DNA of 64,000 nucleotides from Fusarium oxysporum f. sp. lycopersici 4287. Lineage: Eukaryota; Ascomycota; Sordariomycetes; Hypocreales; Nectriaceae. The position numbers and the translations under genes were made by a program. The DNA is taken from assembly GCF_000149955.1 (NCBI RefSeq), contig NC_030990.1, forward strand, positions 1,514,158 through 1,578,157, given 5' to 3'. This document shows positions 1 to 11,280 of the stretch, piece after piece. Numbering within the stretch: the first letter of the stretch is position 1; each line of letters begins with the position of its first letter. Under the pieces are notes generated by a model. The model was not told the DNA's origin. It made no database searches and saw only the letters and a list, made by a program, of their open reading frames with translations.

Positions 1-3000
1 ATAATCAGGACTTTTTGGTGATTTTCCTTTGTTTCCTACCGTTTTATATGATTTTTACTTATCGTTTCTATACATGTTCTCCGCGAAAACGCAATATCGA
101 AGTGTTTCTCTGTTGCTATCAACAACAGAAGAAGAATCCACGCCAGTTTTCTTGCCTGCTCTTGCAATATGTTTTCGAGCATTGTGCTAAGGTTGCGGAG
201 ACTTGTGGGGCACTATCTCAAGCTGGTAAACGTAGCAATTTACAACAGGAACATCTGTCCTGCAATAGTTATGTACATATGAGAATCTCGCTGTTCCAAT
301 TTCGATTGTTTCTCTTGTTGCTCACAGGCAAAGCAGTACAGGCAACTCTCTAGATACAAATCATACCACTCGTCAACGGCCCGACCCTTCGAGGCCGAGA
401 AAGGGGTACGGAGTTGGGAGGATATCATGCGGCCATGTGAAATGCGAAGAGAAACCCTAGTAATCGGGACGATATTGTCCCTTACTGGGTTCAGGGTCTG
501 ACAATTATTGATACATCTATCTATGAACTGACTTGTCTCAATGTTCGTATCATTAACAGCACAGACTCTAGAGTCTCATTCCGCTCTTTTCTGTGCTGCA
601 GTTATCAGTAAGAAGTAATGCCGTTGGAAAGAAGTGCGACTGATCCACGCACACTAGACCTGCATGCGCTGCCGTGTTACTTGCTTTTGCTGAGATTGGA
701 TCGATTGCCATCATCTCGCGTCTCCCCCATGCTTAGGCATACGGTGAGCTGCATTGTTATTCTCATTTTGCGTCGTACGTAAGATACGGTCAGCAAAGTT
801 CATGTGCCTGCAGCGCCATGGCCACAACAGATACCTATCTTTAGATGCTTACCAACGCATCTCGTAAATGGGGTTCTCACAGGCCGACTCACCGAAATTC
901 ACTCTGGCCTGAAATTGACGGGAAATGAGTGTCTGGCAGTGTGTGCTCAGAGTGCTGCCGTTTCCCCAACGGTTTGCTGTAGGAGAAGTGGCATTACGTA
1001 TCAGATACACTCTGCAACCCTGGAAACTTACTGCCATCAGTCATTTAGTGAAAATTTGTTCCAAAGAGGCAATAGCTCATGCGCATCCCTCATCCTCTAC
1101 CCAGGTATCAAGTTTTGTTGATTCCTCCTGATGGTGATACCTGATTTCACCTCAGACTCAAATCACAAATCATTTCAACAAACCTCCTTGGGCTCAGATA
1201 CTGTTTCATTTGCTATTCCGCATGCACGTCTTGGGCTCCGCCTCCCTGGGTCAGACGAAAACTAGGGAATGTCTCCCGACTTCAATAACTCAGTTTCTAT
1301 CAAAAGTCTTCCGACTTTGCCCGAGTGGATGCCCTCACTAGCGCCCATCCAGCCCAGAAGCAATCCCGCGGGTCAGGCAGGAAGCGCTGAACCACCCCGG
1401 CCTCAGGCCGTCTTCCCGAAATGTGATCCACTGGCTCCCCAGGCTGCAGGAGACCTGTCCGGGAAGGCATCGCAGAGCCTAATTTCATGCATTTATCAGA
1501 GTTTAGCGGATACTTTGCTGATGTACATGTGGATAGTGGAGATCGACAAATGGATCCAGCGGGGAAGGTGCGAGACAGGGGCATGCTCGGGTACGCCTAA
1601 CCTCTAGAGGTTCAAGGTCTCGCGCGTCTCACCACGGAATCTCCAGGAAGGTGACCCCACTTCTCTCTCACCATGCCTGACCTTTTTTTTTTCTTCTTCC
1701 CTTCACCTGAGTTCCACTCGGTCCCTGGCTAAAATTGAGTTAGGTCAATTGATTCCAAGGGGTTTTCTCTTTTGGCCTGGAAGCATTGGTAATCATTGAG
1801 TTACCATTGCTGTGCCAAAACTGTCGACAGTTTCTCAACAGTATTCGCTACTACAACTCGTGACTTTCTTTCCCAACTCAAATTGAGTCATTCAGCTCAC
1901 ACAAGATGAGACGATTGATAGAAAGTTAGCCTTGAATCATCCAGACAGCCCGCCTATTGGGTGCCATGCCGTCACCCCGCATTCGTCTATACTCTCCAGG
2001 ATCTTGTTGACTTATCTGGATCGGGGCTTTGTCAAAACGTCAACAAAAATTTATGTTACTGAACTGAAACTCAATAACTCCCCAGCACAATAAGCCTCCA
2101 TGCATATGATGACACATATAATCACAAGTCCAAGCCACGGCATATGATGTTTGTGTTCTCGGACAAGCTTCGGCCTCTGTACCATCGTGACTTTACATCC
2201 ATCCGGACGTTGTTGGTGTTACCCTGGAGTATTTCGGCACTAGCAAGCATTCACTTTTGATGTTCACGGGCAACCCTCCGCAACGCCGAGTTACCTACTA
2301 TGCTTTCCTAGCATACATGTTTCGCGGGATATATGTCGGTATCACGGTATCTGGACCGTTGTGGCATATCAAATCAGCTACTCGATGGACGAGGATCGAC
2401 AAACTAAATTCACAGGGTAGCAAGTAATGGCTAGTCTTGCCGAAATGGACATGTCCAATAGAAAGCCAATCCATTATGGCAGCTTTGAGTATCTTCAACG
2501 TTAACAAGCCTAACAATGGCTGGAAATAAGCCACTGGTATCCGAGATATCAACCACATCATATCAGCAAGTGCCTGACCCTGGTTCACTTCGGCCTAGGA
2601 ATCCGACATATTTCTGTTGGGAACTACAACCCTTGTTGATCTGCCTGGTGTTTGAAGAGCAGCATCCTCTTGGTTTCATATACTCTCAAATTATAGATCG
2701 GCTTGCCTCGGCCAAGCTGAGAATTGTCCTCGTCTGACTTGGCTGTACAGCTTAGGAGGTCATCCAAGCAAGCAGAAGAAAATTCCCGTCCCCGCATCAG
2801 GACTTACACCATCTCAGGAGGTTGGATTGCAAGAATAAACCGATAGTTCATGTGATGCGTAAGCCTAGCTCCAAGTATATCACCAAATCTTTGCCGAAGA
2901 AACATCATGGTTGTTGGACAGCTAGATACCAGCCAGACTGGGATAGCTCGTTCACTGCACACCCCGAGCTTCTTTCGACATCAATCAATATTTGGACATT

Positions 3001-4022
3001 CATCATGTTCCGTTTCTCCGACCCTCCTCACACTCCCCGAGCTCCCTTTAGAACGAAGAGCTACCCCGCCTCACATGTCTTTAACTCCAGGAACCAAGAC
3101 ATGGGCAACTATTGCTCTAATGAGTAAAAACAAACGTCACTTGCAACCACATTCTTCAAAACGGCTTCGCTTAGCATAAACGAATACACCCCTCTACGGA
3201 TAGAGAGTCTAACAAGTTCAATTTAAACCCCAGAGAATGTCTGAGGCGTGTTCCTTTTATAAGTTAGCTCGTGCCTACCTCGTGCCCACTCACGGACAGG
3301 TACCGAGCGTGCGGCTCCGTGCTAAATATGTCTACTCCATAGAACTACCTGACCTTGCCTTACCTTGAGAACCCAGTGCTATCATTGACGCAACATATCC
3401 GTCTGACATCTGGGGAAGTCCCGTTGCCGTTCGTCCTAGCTTCCATCCAGCTGTCTGGTGTGAAGCCTCCCTTCCCCCAGATTATCTTGCTCCACCAAAC
3501 CTTGTCCCTGACGCCACCTTATGACTCCTACAATTATTTGCCTACTTGCAATTACACGAGTATTCATTGTCACAAGCCATAAGTGCCTGGAGAACTCGCA
3601 AAAGAGTCACAGCATCCCGATATCGGGCCATCAGCTCTGCTCGTACCTTAAACTTAAGCTTGCTCGCAGCCTGCACGTGGTGAACATATCCTCGGCATAA
3701 GTAAATTTGATACACTTGTTTGCTTGTGACTGCATTGGGTATTGATACACAAAAAAAAATCCAAAAAAAAAAAAAAATCGAATTACACAAATAATTACAA
3801 CATCAGCCATCGGGCATAATTAGCTGTCGAATGCTGTGATTCTTTTAGCAACCTTCCTTATGTCAAATGTTGCTTGTTGACGTCGTTTGCTCCCAAAACA
3901 CCGTCAGTTATAAATCTCCAAAATACGTACACGAAAGCAATGCATTTATGCCCTTTTTCTGTATGCCGTGAGATCCCTGCCACGTTCTCCAATCCACGAT
4001 ATTTCTTCTCATGCCCGTCCAC
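1..4022. other. Gene-poor left edge, no supportable gene
   Basis: Open frames here are at most about 110 codons, lie on both strands and resemble no family I recognise. There is a T-rich tract near 1682-1700 and an A-rich tract at about 3749-3778. I saw no tRNA-like box pair, no terminal inverted repeats and no transposase or reverse-transcriptase motif. The last part, next to 4023, should hold the 3' untranslated region of the minus-strand telomere-protein gene. Confidence 0.5.
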
Positions 4023-7000
4023 TCATTTGGCGTTCTCTTTACCTGCCTCGGTCACCTTCCGGGACGCCGTCTCGATCTTGCCCATAGCGTTGTCATCCTG
4101 GAGGCTCCACCAATGCCGCAGACCCTTGGCGTATTCGATCTCCTCTGGGGTAATTTCTATAGGTGGACCCTTGACCTGTGTAAGAATCTCTCGTTCGTTG
4201 TATTTCGAGACTGCCCAGGACGAGCCATCTTCTGAACGGACGCCGAAGCCACGGCCCTTCATTGACACCACCTTGACCCGCCGGAGGAGGATAACATCCC
4301 CGCTCTCGACATCCGGTAGTGATGTTAGATGGGGCCGGAAAATATGGGCCACTCGGACCTGGGTCGGCGCGGTCGACGGATCAGTCAGACACAAAGTGAG
4401 CATGAAATCCCGAGGGCCGTGCTTCGGTCGGTGTGGAGGTGGTGGTGATTGTGTTATTACAGCAAGAATATCCGTCATCTTGTCGATTGAGTTTCTGCTG
4501 AGCATTTTAAGCGACAGAAAGTCGGGCAAATTCGTTCGCAGGCTTTTGACCAGCTGTATTTTCAGAGTTTTGACATCCTCTTCTTCAGGCACAGTCGCTG
4601 TAGAGCCAGCAATGGAAGGTGATTTAAGCGAGGCGAACGACAGATTCGGGGACTCATCCTGCCGGTGAAAACTTCGCGATACCGAGCGAGTTTCACGCCT
4701 AGGGGTCTCTCGCTTTGGATCTGGAGTCTTTTGACTTCTAGTCTGTCGAGTCGATGGACTTGACCCCTTAGCAAGCAATATGCTAGGGTCACCGTGGTCA
4801 TTTCTCGGACGCAGCACTCGCTGGGATCCTGGTGAATTGTTGTCCACGCTGTGAATACTCTCATCGTCGGTTGCTTTTCTCTTCCCTTTGTTCTTTGTAT
4901 CTGCCTGCACCGAGCCACCTGCCAATTGGATGCTGGGATCGTCGTGGTGCGTTTTACTTCGTGTCTTGCTGCTTGATGTGGCTGGACTGCTAGGCTTGCT
5001 GCCACGGTCCGTGGTCTTCAAGGTGGGTGTGGGTGTGGCTGTGATAAACGCCAGGCTAGGATCGTCGTGGCCATTCCCACCTGATGATTCAGTTGGCCTG
5101 TGTCGCCGAGGTCGCAAAGACTTGGCGACAATGATCTCAGATGCTGCCTCAGCGTCTTGGGGAGATCCTATAAGCGACCTATCAGCCGGTCCGGTGTGGT
5201 CAGGCGATCTGGTTTGCGACAATACTGTGGACAAAGCAGGATCCGTAGGAAGGTGTGTTTCGGATCGCATGGGAGATTGTTGTAATATTTCGGCCATGAT
5301 CTGATCCTCTGGGCCTTCATCCTCCTCCTCCGTCATCTGGTGGGCATGAGTGACGACACTCAGTGTGTCGACTGTTTCGACCTCAATCACCTGTTGTGTG
5401 CCACCGGGAGTGGGAAGATGTTCGACAGAACTGTCATGCGAGAATTTGATGCTGTCTTCCGGAGGGGTCTGGACTTCTGGGTTCTGTGTTGGTGGAGGGG
5501 AAATTTGGCCACCATTTTCAGGCTGTGCCCCATCGCTTGCCTTCTCAACTTCATCCCTTTCGGCTTGGTACAAGGCATTCACCATTTGAGAAGCTGGTTT
5601 AGTTGCCACCTCTGACAAGTGGTCCGATATGTTTTCATGCGTTTCAGGATGTTCAAGATCTTGGGATGCCTGAGATTCGATATTTTCCTGAATCTCGAAA
5701 GTCACAGATTGACCCTCGCCGGACAACGGCACCGTTTTGCGAAAATTCGACGATCTCGCATCATCGCATAGGGTCTCTTGTGGCTGTTGAGATGGTTCTT
5801 GGGAATGTGTTAATGCTTCGTAAGGAGCTTCCGTGGTCGCGGCGTATACTTGTTCGCTAGTATCAACGTTGACCTCAAGAATTTCCGTTGTTGGAGTAGG
5901 TCTGCGAGGTGGTTCATCAATGTCCATGGCTTCGACTGTCACTTCAGGCCCAACTGCTGTCTCGTCTAGCGGTTTCGTCTCAGCAGATTGAGCAGAGGCA
6001 ATATCCTTTTTCTCGTGCGCTTTTGCTTCTCCTTGCAGTGGAGGGGCATTCCCCATGTCGATATCGCATGCTTCCGTTTCCATTGGATTTGATTTCTTTC
6101 CAGCTTCGTAACCATGACATTGCAATTCTTCTGCGATGGGAAACTCCCGCGGGGCAGTTGAAGAGACAGGCGACTTTGCTTTGTCTATGATCTCGCTGTC
6201 ACCCCGAACCTTGTTTGCACAAATGGTGGCCTCGGCAACTTCAGCTTCATTTTTGGTTGAGCCTTCAATATGAGATGTAGGAACTTGGCCCTCATTCATT
6301 GGACCCATTTGGCCGCTGTCGACCCTTTGTGTCTCTATTTCCTCCCCCTCCCTCTCCCCCTCCCCCTTGCTTAATGAAGACAGGGGCTCTTCGTCCGTAT
6401 CGAACCGCGACAGACGCTGGTTTTCCTCTTCAGCCATAATCTCATCTGCTTTGGGGACTTCAGAATCTCCTTGTATCTTGGACATTGGTGCTGTTTTTGC
6501 CTCTTCTGCGCCAAGTGCTGATTTGCCGTCTTTATTTTTGACCTCTGCATCCATTGTTGTCTCTGGTTCTGGTTCTGGTTCTGGCGCTTCCTCATCTTCG
6601 GAATCTGAAAGCAGGTCGATGATAATAGGTTCCTTAGAAGCAAGGGTAGCGGAAGGGCGGGTGTCTGCTTCCTCTTCTGTACCATCTTCATCGTAGTAAT
6701 AATATTCATCCGAGTCATATTCACCTTCCGCATCACCTTCCGACCCTTCGTACTTTTCTGCTTCGATGTCGGATCGTTGCTCGTACGTGTCAGGATATTC
6801 GTCGTCGAGGTATTCTTCTTGATTTACGACATCTTCATCGCCATCCGCGTCATCTTCATCGAGGTTCATGGTTTGTGTATCAGGGTCATTGGTATTTAGA
6901 TCGGGTTCCTCTTCAGATGTCTCTATGTCGTCATCGTCATCGTGCGTGCGTGAGTACTTCCTTAAGTCGTAATCATCGCCAGGCTCATCACCACCATCGC

Positions 7001-7777
7001 GATAATACTCTGCTTCACTTGCCGGTTCCTCAAGTGTGGGTTCTGGAGATACGTTTGCGGTTGTGTTCATATCCGTGTTCTCTCGTGAGGGAGATAACTG
7101 GCGGTCTCTACTAGACCCCCGCGACCCTTGTTCTCTGAATGGCGAAGAGCTCAAGATTTCGACTGGATTCTCAGCGTCGCTACTAGCAACTACAGAGCGG
7201 GGTCCAGGGGATAGTCCTACAGCCCAAGCAGTCTCAGGCGGTTGCGAAGTCGCAGCGAATGTAGAGTGAAACGCTGGTTCAGCACCAAAAGGAGTTTGAG
7301 GGGGTAAAGAGGACTGTGGTTCATGACCAGCGAGACCCGCAAGAGCTTCTACAGCATTCTGAGGGGGATTTTCGGTCTCCAGGAACTTAGATGGATAATC
7401 TACCTCTCTTGGAACGAGACTGGGCGAATTCGTTACAATATTTCGAGCATTTTCTTCCGAAAAGTAACCCGTAGCCTGAGGAAAGAGTACGGTCTGTGGG
7501 GGGAAGCTGAAAGTCATATCGGTGTTCATGTTGCTTGGGGTATGACCCAGTAAATATTCGTCTGACCCCTGTGGGATCCCTTGAGGTGTTGTCGAGTCTT
7601 CTGTGAGTGGAAAAGACTGGTTCACAAGAGAGTCATCCCTTTCAAACGGTCTCGTTCGGGTAAATGGTGTGGGAGTCGTCTGTGTCAACCCAAACGCTGG
7701 TCTTGCTTCAGCCAAAACCTGCACACTGGCCATTGGAGTAAAGTCAACATATACTGTTTGACTACCTTGATCAACCA
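4023..7777 (-). CDS. Telomere-type OB-fold protein, C-terminal part (POT1/CDC13-like), cut off from its start by inserted DNA
   Basis: The frame runs from the 44-bp repeat at 7777 to a TGA at 4023, about 1250 codons. Its middle is long and disordered, with a very acidic run (many D/E and a YYYY cluster) encoded around 6590-7000. Basic, Ser/Pro-rich sequence carrying four related short motifs follows at 4627-5070. The last ~170 residues (about 4100-4530) look like the Telo_bind OB fold of POT1/CDC13/telomere-end-binding proteins: a GDVILLRRVKV strand and a GFGVRSEDGSSW segment. Such domains bind single-stranded telomeric DNA, so a chromosome-end role is inferred. The natural protein begins in the piece at 8236-9162; joined at one repeat copy the two would give about 1545 residues in one frame. 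A C-terminal position for this OB fold is unlike classical POT1, where it is N-terminal. Whether it is a Cdc13-like or a separate factor I cannot say. Confidence 0.75.
7734..7777. repeat. 44-bp direct repeat, copy 1
   Basis: This 44-bp sequence is identical to 8236-8279 in the same orientation. On the minus strand both copies encode the same residues (VDQGSQTVYVDFTP) of the telomere-type protein. In this copy the normal downstream sequence (MASVQVL...) continues at 7733, so this is the junction to the C-terminal part. Confidence 0.97.
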
Positions 7778-7805
7778 AACTTACGAGTCGGAGTACTGAA
7801 TTATG

Positions 7806-7905
7806 NNNNNNNNNNNNNNNNNNNNNNNNNNNNNNNNNNNNNNNNNNNNNNNNNNNNNNNNNNNNNNNNNNNNNNNNNNNNNNNNNNNNNNNNNNNNNNN
7901 NNNNN
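7806..7905. other. Assembly gap (100 N)
   Basis: Exactly one hundred N, the usual placeholder for a scaffold gap of unknown size. It lies inside the inserted segment, so any frame drawn across it is meaningless. Confidence 0.99.
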
Positions 7906-8235
7906 CTAACGCTCATTGGTATCCTAGGTCTAGGTGTCTTTGCCTGCGCCGCCGCCTTTGTCAAGTTGAGTTACGTTACCAACTATGGTAAACTAGGTGA
8001 CTGGCTATGGGACTCTCGCAACATCACCATCTGGACCAGTATTGAGCTCAACGTTGGTATCATCGCTGCTAGCTTGCCGTGTCTAAGACCGCTCTTCAGA
8101 CGCTTCCTCGGCAGCACATATGGCAAGAGCTCCAAGAAGACGCCGACCGCAGGCGCCACAAACTATGGTCGTGGCACATTTCACAGCGGCAACAATTGGC
8201 ATGCCTTGTCGAGTGGTCGTAGAGGCGATGACGAG
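7906..8235 (+). pseudogene. Fragment of a Pth11-like (fungal rhodopsin-domain) membrane receptor, 3' part
   Basis: Reading from 7906 in frame gives a hydrophobic helix (LTLIGILGLGVFACAAAFVK), then SYVTNYGKLGDWLWDSRN, a second helix-like stretch (IWTSIELNVGIIAASLPCLR), PLFRRFLGS and a polar tail ending HALSSGRRGDDEW. This order, with IELNVGIIAASLP before PLFRRF, is characteristic of the last two transmembrane helices and cytosolic tail of Pth11-type fungal receptors with the integral-membrane rhodopsin domain. The 5' part is missing into the gap. The 3' end runs into the 44-bp repeat, which gives the chimeric tail SKVNIYC. With no start and no native stop it cannot make a receptor. It lies antisense to the telomere-protein gene. 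The identification is by motif recognition only. Confidence 0.75.
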
Positions 8236-8279
8236 TGGAGTAAAGTCAACATATACTGTTTGACTACCTTGATCAACCA
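8236..8279. repeat. 44-bp direct repeat, copy 2
   Basis: Identical to 7734-7777. In this copy the upstream coding sequence of the telomere-type protein (…TNTPPRPAM) is intact, so this marks the end of the N-terminal half. Beyond it, on the minus strand, the frame runs antisense through the Pth11-like fragment. Confidence 0.97.
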
Positions 8280-9162
8280 TCGCCGGTCGCGGTGGTGTGT
8301 TCGTGGTAGTATCTTCTGTCTCGCCATGGCGCTGCGAGACACTACTCATATAGGACTCCTCTTTATCTTCCTCTTCATGATCATTCTCAGGCTCAGGGCT
8401 AGGGGATCGGCTAGAGTAACGCCAAGACTTGGCAGGTAGACTGAACCGCGTGCGCTTTTTCGATTTGGTCTTGCCAACTTCGTCATCTAACATGTCTATA
8501 TCTCCTTCGAACAATGCCCCGTAAGAGACACGCGCTCGTTTGAGGAAAGCAGGCGAAGCGAATTCAAGAGGATCCAAAGTCGATGAAGCAGTTCGTTTCA
8601 GAGGCAAGGTGACTTCTGGAGATAAAGGCGTAGGTGTGGCAGGTCGCTCGGGCACCGATGCGAGGGTGTCGACTTGGTCAGTATTATCAATTTGGCCGTT
8701 GGTGGTAACAACTTCCGTCTCCGCGTCTGGGGCGTCGATAGTGAGCAATGTGTCTCGTTCTTCTCCGGGTCGACGGATACCAAGTACCAAGCGATTTGAA
8801 AATTCGAGCTGCCATGCAAGAGTGCTTCCTGCGACTTGAGTCTGTGTCTCGTTCTTCTCCCACTTGACGCCCTGCAGGCTCACACGAACCTCGTCCCCTG
8901 CTCCCAGCGATGCATCTGCGATCGCCCTAGCGGCTGCACCATGGAAACGGATCCGCACCTGGCCATTCTCGCGTCGGAGTCGAAAGTCTCGCTCAGCTAA
9001 AAGAAATGCGATAGATTTGTTGAGGATGCTAAATGGCCATGTGATAGTTACGGTGCCAATTATAACTCGTGCGTCTTGACTTGGGATATCCGGATTGAGC
9101 TGGGCGATTGATATGGGTTCGCCATGGTCAAGTAATGATGTTGTGGGTTGCGAGTTGTTCAT
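8236..9162 (-). CDS. Telomere-type OB-fold protein, N-terminal part (start of the gene at 4023-7777)
   Basis: ATG at 9162 (MNNSQPTTSLLDHGE) begins 309 codons up to the end of the 44-bp repeat. The first ~150 residues look folded and OB-like: beta-rich with RVIIGTVTITWPF, a GDEVRVSLQGVKW strand and LAWQLEFSNRLVLG. A Ser/Pro/Glu-rich linker with basic KSKKRTRFSLP follows. A second, N-terminal OB fold is therefore plausible but inferred. Past 8236 the frame continues as nonsense residues antisense to the inserted receptor fragment and stops near 8083. As assembled, the gene could give only a truncated protein with no C-terminal DNA-binding domain. It is divergent from the monooxygenase gene at 9853, with 690 bp between the starts. 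Confidence 0.7.
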
Positions 9163-9852
9163 CGTGGTTTGGTCGCAATGTCAGTCGCGTCGGCGGGACC
9201 TGAAAAGCCAGAGGGACTGTGTTGCTGTGTTAAATCATGTGCGACAGCTTTTATTTGTTGTTTCTATGATTTTATGGTTGTCGCATCTCGTATGTCTTTT
9301 CCGTTGGTCAAGCTGCTGTTAACCGCGTTCGAGGCGCTGATTCGTTCGTGGACGTGTGAATTGTTGTTGGAACAATGAAATCGATATGCAAGCTTCCGAG
9401 CAAGGAGGAAGGCCGAAAGCAAGCTGTGGTGGGGATCTGTCCGAAAGTAGAAGGCGGTGAAGGACTCACTGGGTCTAGCCTATCAGTCTATCACTACCGT
9501 TGAAAGTCGCCGGGTGTTAGACGGCGGCCACTCTTATGCGGCTCTGGGGCCGACAACAGGCCAGGACTTCCAATGGGAAGCACCGAACTACCGTGACTTA
9601 ACAGAAGCAGTAAAAAGAGTCGGGACAAAGTCGAAATGATTCCTACCCCCACTCAGGTTTAGGCGTATCTCGATGGCAAGGGAAAGCTGATGACTTTTCC
9701 CAGGCTTGTCCATAGAAGAATTTGATTACCTAGGCAACTCATTGATTTGCTGATTTATCTTTCCTGCTTCGCAACGGTACATCAGTGAAGAAGCGGTTCG
9801 TGCCTGGGACTGGACGCTGCCTTATTAGTTGCTTCACCTCTCACAGCACAAT
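9163..9852. promoter_or_regulatory. Divergent promoter region, telomere-protein gene / monooxygenase
   Basis: These 690 bp between two divergent starts must hold both 5' regions. A short open frame at 9457-9639 has no recognisable content. I could not assign a specific factor site. Confidence 0.4.
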
Positions 9853-11280
9853 ATGGGCTCTCTGACTCAGCCGACGCCTTTCGACGTCCGCAAAATCGCA
9901 ATCATCGGGGCTGGTCCTACTGGACTTGCGGCAGCGAAATATCTCATTGCGCAGGGTTTTGAGGACATTACTATCTTTGAGCAGCAGGACCATGTTGGCG
10001 GCATTTGGCGATACTATGGGTTAGCCCCAGGAACTTGTCCTGTGCCTCAAGAAGATCCTCATTGCCCTCCTGAAAACCCCATCAGATGGAATTCGACATC
10101 AGCTCCGATGTTCACTTCGCCGATGTACGAGAACCTGCACGCCAATATCCCAAAGGAAGTCATGAACTTTTCCGACCAAGCCTTTCCCGAGGATTCCAAG
10201 CTCTTCCCTGAGAGGCCTATGATCGAGGACTATCTGGTCAAGTATGCAGAGGATGTCAAACCCCTGATTCGTTTTTGTCAACGTGTCGAGCGGGTGAATC
10301 TGAAAGTGCGAGATGGTCGGGACAGGTGGGAGGTTGAAACACAATCAACTATCAATAGCGGCAACATAACCACGAATACCTTTGATGCCGTGGTCGTTGC
10401 AAATGGTCACTACTCGATACCATTTGTACCCAATATGAAGAACTTGAAAGAGTTTAACGAGGCATACCCCGGAGTAATTACGCACTCCAAACAGTATCGC
10501 ACTCCCTATCCTTTTAGAGATAGCAAGGTAGTCGTGATTGGTAATGGCCCGTCTGGCCTCGACATTGCTTTGCAGATCAATCAGGAGTGTAGAAAGCCTG
10601 CTATCTTGTCTGTGCGACACCCTACACCCCCAGATCGACTAGCTCACTCTGGGTGCACGGAAACAGCAGAGGTTGATGAGTTCCTGGTTGAGGAGAAGGG
10701 AATCCGTTTCAAGGATGGCCGAGTCGAGACGGATATTGACGCCATCGTCTTCTGCACCGGCTTCCTCTTTAGCTTCCCATTTCTTGGGGATCTAGGCCAC
10801 CAGCTCATTACCACAGGCCGAGGTGTGCACGGATTGTACCAACACATTTTCAATATTGAGCATCCAACCCTCGTTTTCCCAGGCCTCAACATGAAAGCAG
10901 CCCCTTGGCCGTTGAGTGAGAGCCAAGCAGCTCTGTTTTCAGCTGTGTGGTCCAACAACATTGAGCTTCCAGCTCGAGGCGCCATGGAAGCTTGGAGCCA
11001 GGCATTGGAGAAGCAGGAAGGCGACGCTTTACATGTGTTTGGTCCCAACGGAGATGGCCACTACATCAACAAATTGCACGACTGGATTATGAAGGCCAAG
11101 CGGCCAGGAAAAGAGCCACCTTACTGGAATGACGAGCTCATGTGGCAGCGCAGCATGTTCCTCGAAGCCAAGGCGAGATTCGAACAACTAGGTTGCAAGG
11201 CTCAGACCTTTGAGGAGATTGGATTTCACTATGAGCCTGGAGCTCGACCTGATGTGGAGAAGGGGAGATATGAGCTCTGA
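9853..11280 (+). CDS. Flavin-containing monooxygenase (class B FMO, yeast Fmo1-like)
   Basis: A single exon of 475 residues. ATG 9853 is chosen because the first Rossmann fold follows closely; the frame is open upstream but has no earlier ATG. The FAD site is GAGPTG (residues 19-24), the FMO identifying motif is YPGVITHSKQY (205-215), and the NADPH site GNGPSG is at 230-235. These three motifs in this order define class B flavin monooxygenases, which use NADPH and O2 to oxygenate soft nucleophiles (N or S atoms). The segment SPMYENLHANIPKEVM resembles fungal thiol-type FMOs more than Baeyer-Villiger enzymes. Probably cytosolic, with no signal peptide. It lies 560 bp upstream of an aromatic-type aminotransferase on the same strand. 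The substrate cannot be told from sequence. Confidence 0.88.
   Translation: MGSLTQPTPFDVRKIAIIGAGPTGLAAAKYLIAQGFEDITIFEQQDHVGGIWRYYGLAPGTCPVPQEDPHCPPENPIRWNSTSAPMFTSPMYENLHANIPKEVMNFSDQAFPEDSKLFPERPMIEDYLVKYAEDVKPLIRFCQRVERVNLKVRDGRDRWEVETQSTINSGNITTNTFDAVVVANGHYSIPFVPNMKNLKEFNEAYPGVITHSKQYRTPYPFRDSKVVVIGNGPSGLDIALQINQECRKPAILSVRHPTPPDRLAHSGCTETAEVDEFLVEEKGIRFKDGRVETDIDAIVFCTGFLFSFPFLGDLGHQLITTGRGVHGLYQHIFNIEHPTLVFPGLNMKAAPWPLSESQAALFSAVWSNNIELPARGAMEAWSQALEKQEGDALHVFGPNGDGHYINKLHDWIMKAKRPGKEPPYWNDELMWQRSMFLEAKARFEQLGCKAQTFEEIGFHYEPGARPDVEKGRYEL

Larger units (their letters stand above)
7778..8235. mobile_element. Inserted segment inside the telomere-protein gene (contains the gap)
   Basis: Everything between the two 44-bp repeats interrupts the telomere-protein frame. 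It consists of 28 bp of unrecognised sequence (7778-7805), 100 N, and 330 bp of a Pth11-like receptor gene in the opposite orientation. No transposase, long terminal repeat or terminal inverted repeat is visible, so 'mobile element' here only means inserted DNA. The true length is unknown because the gap is a placeholder. A genuine insertion with target duplication, repair filler DNA, and a mis-joined contig are all possible. Confidence 0.55.

Noticed and set aside
4562..5005. Second minus-strand frame inside the telomere-protein gene
   Set aside because: Overlaps the much longer main frame and lacks recognisable content; other short frames within this gene were left out for the same reason.
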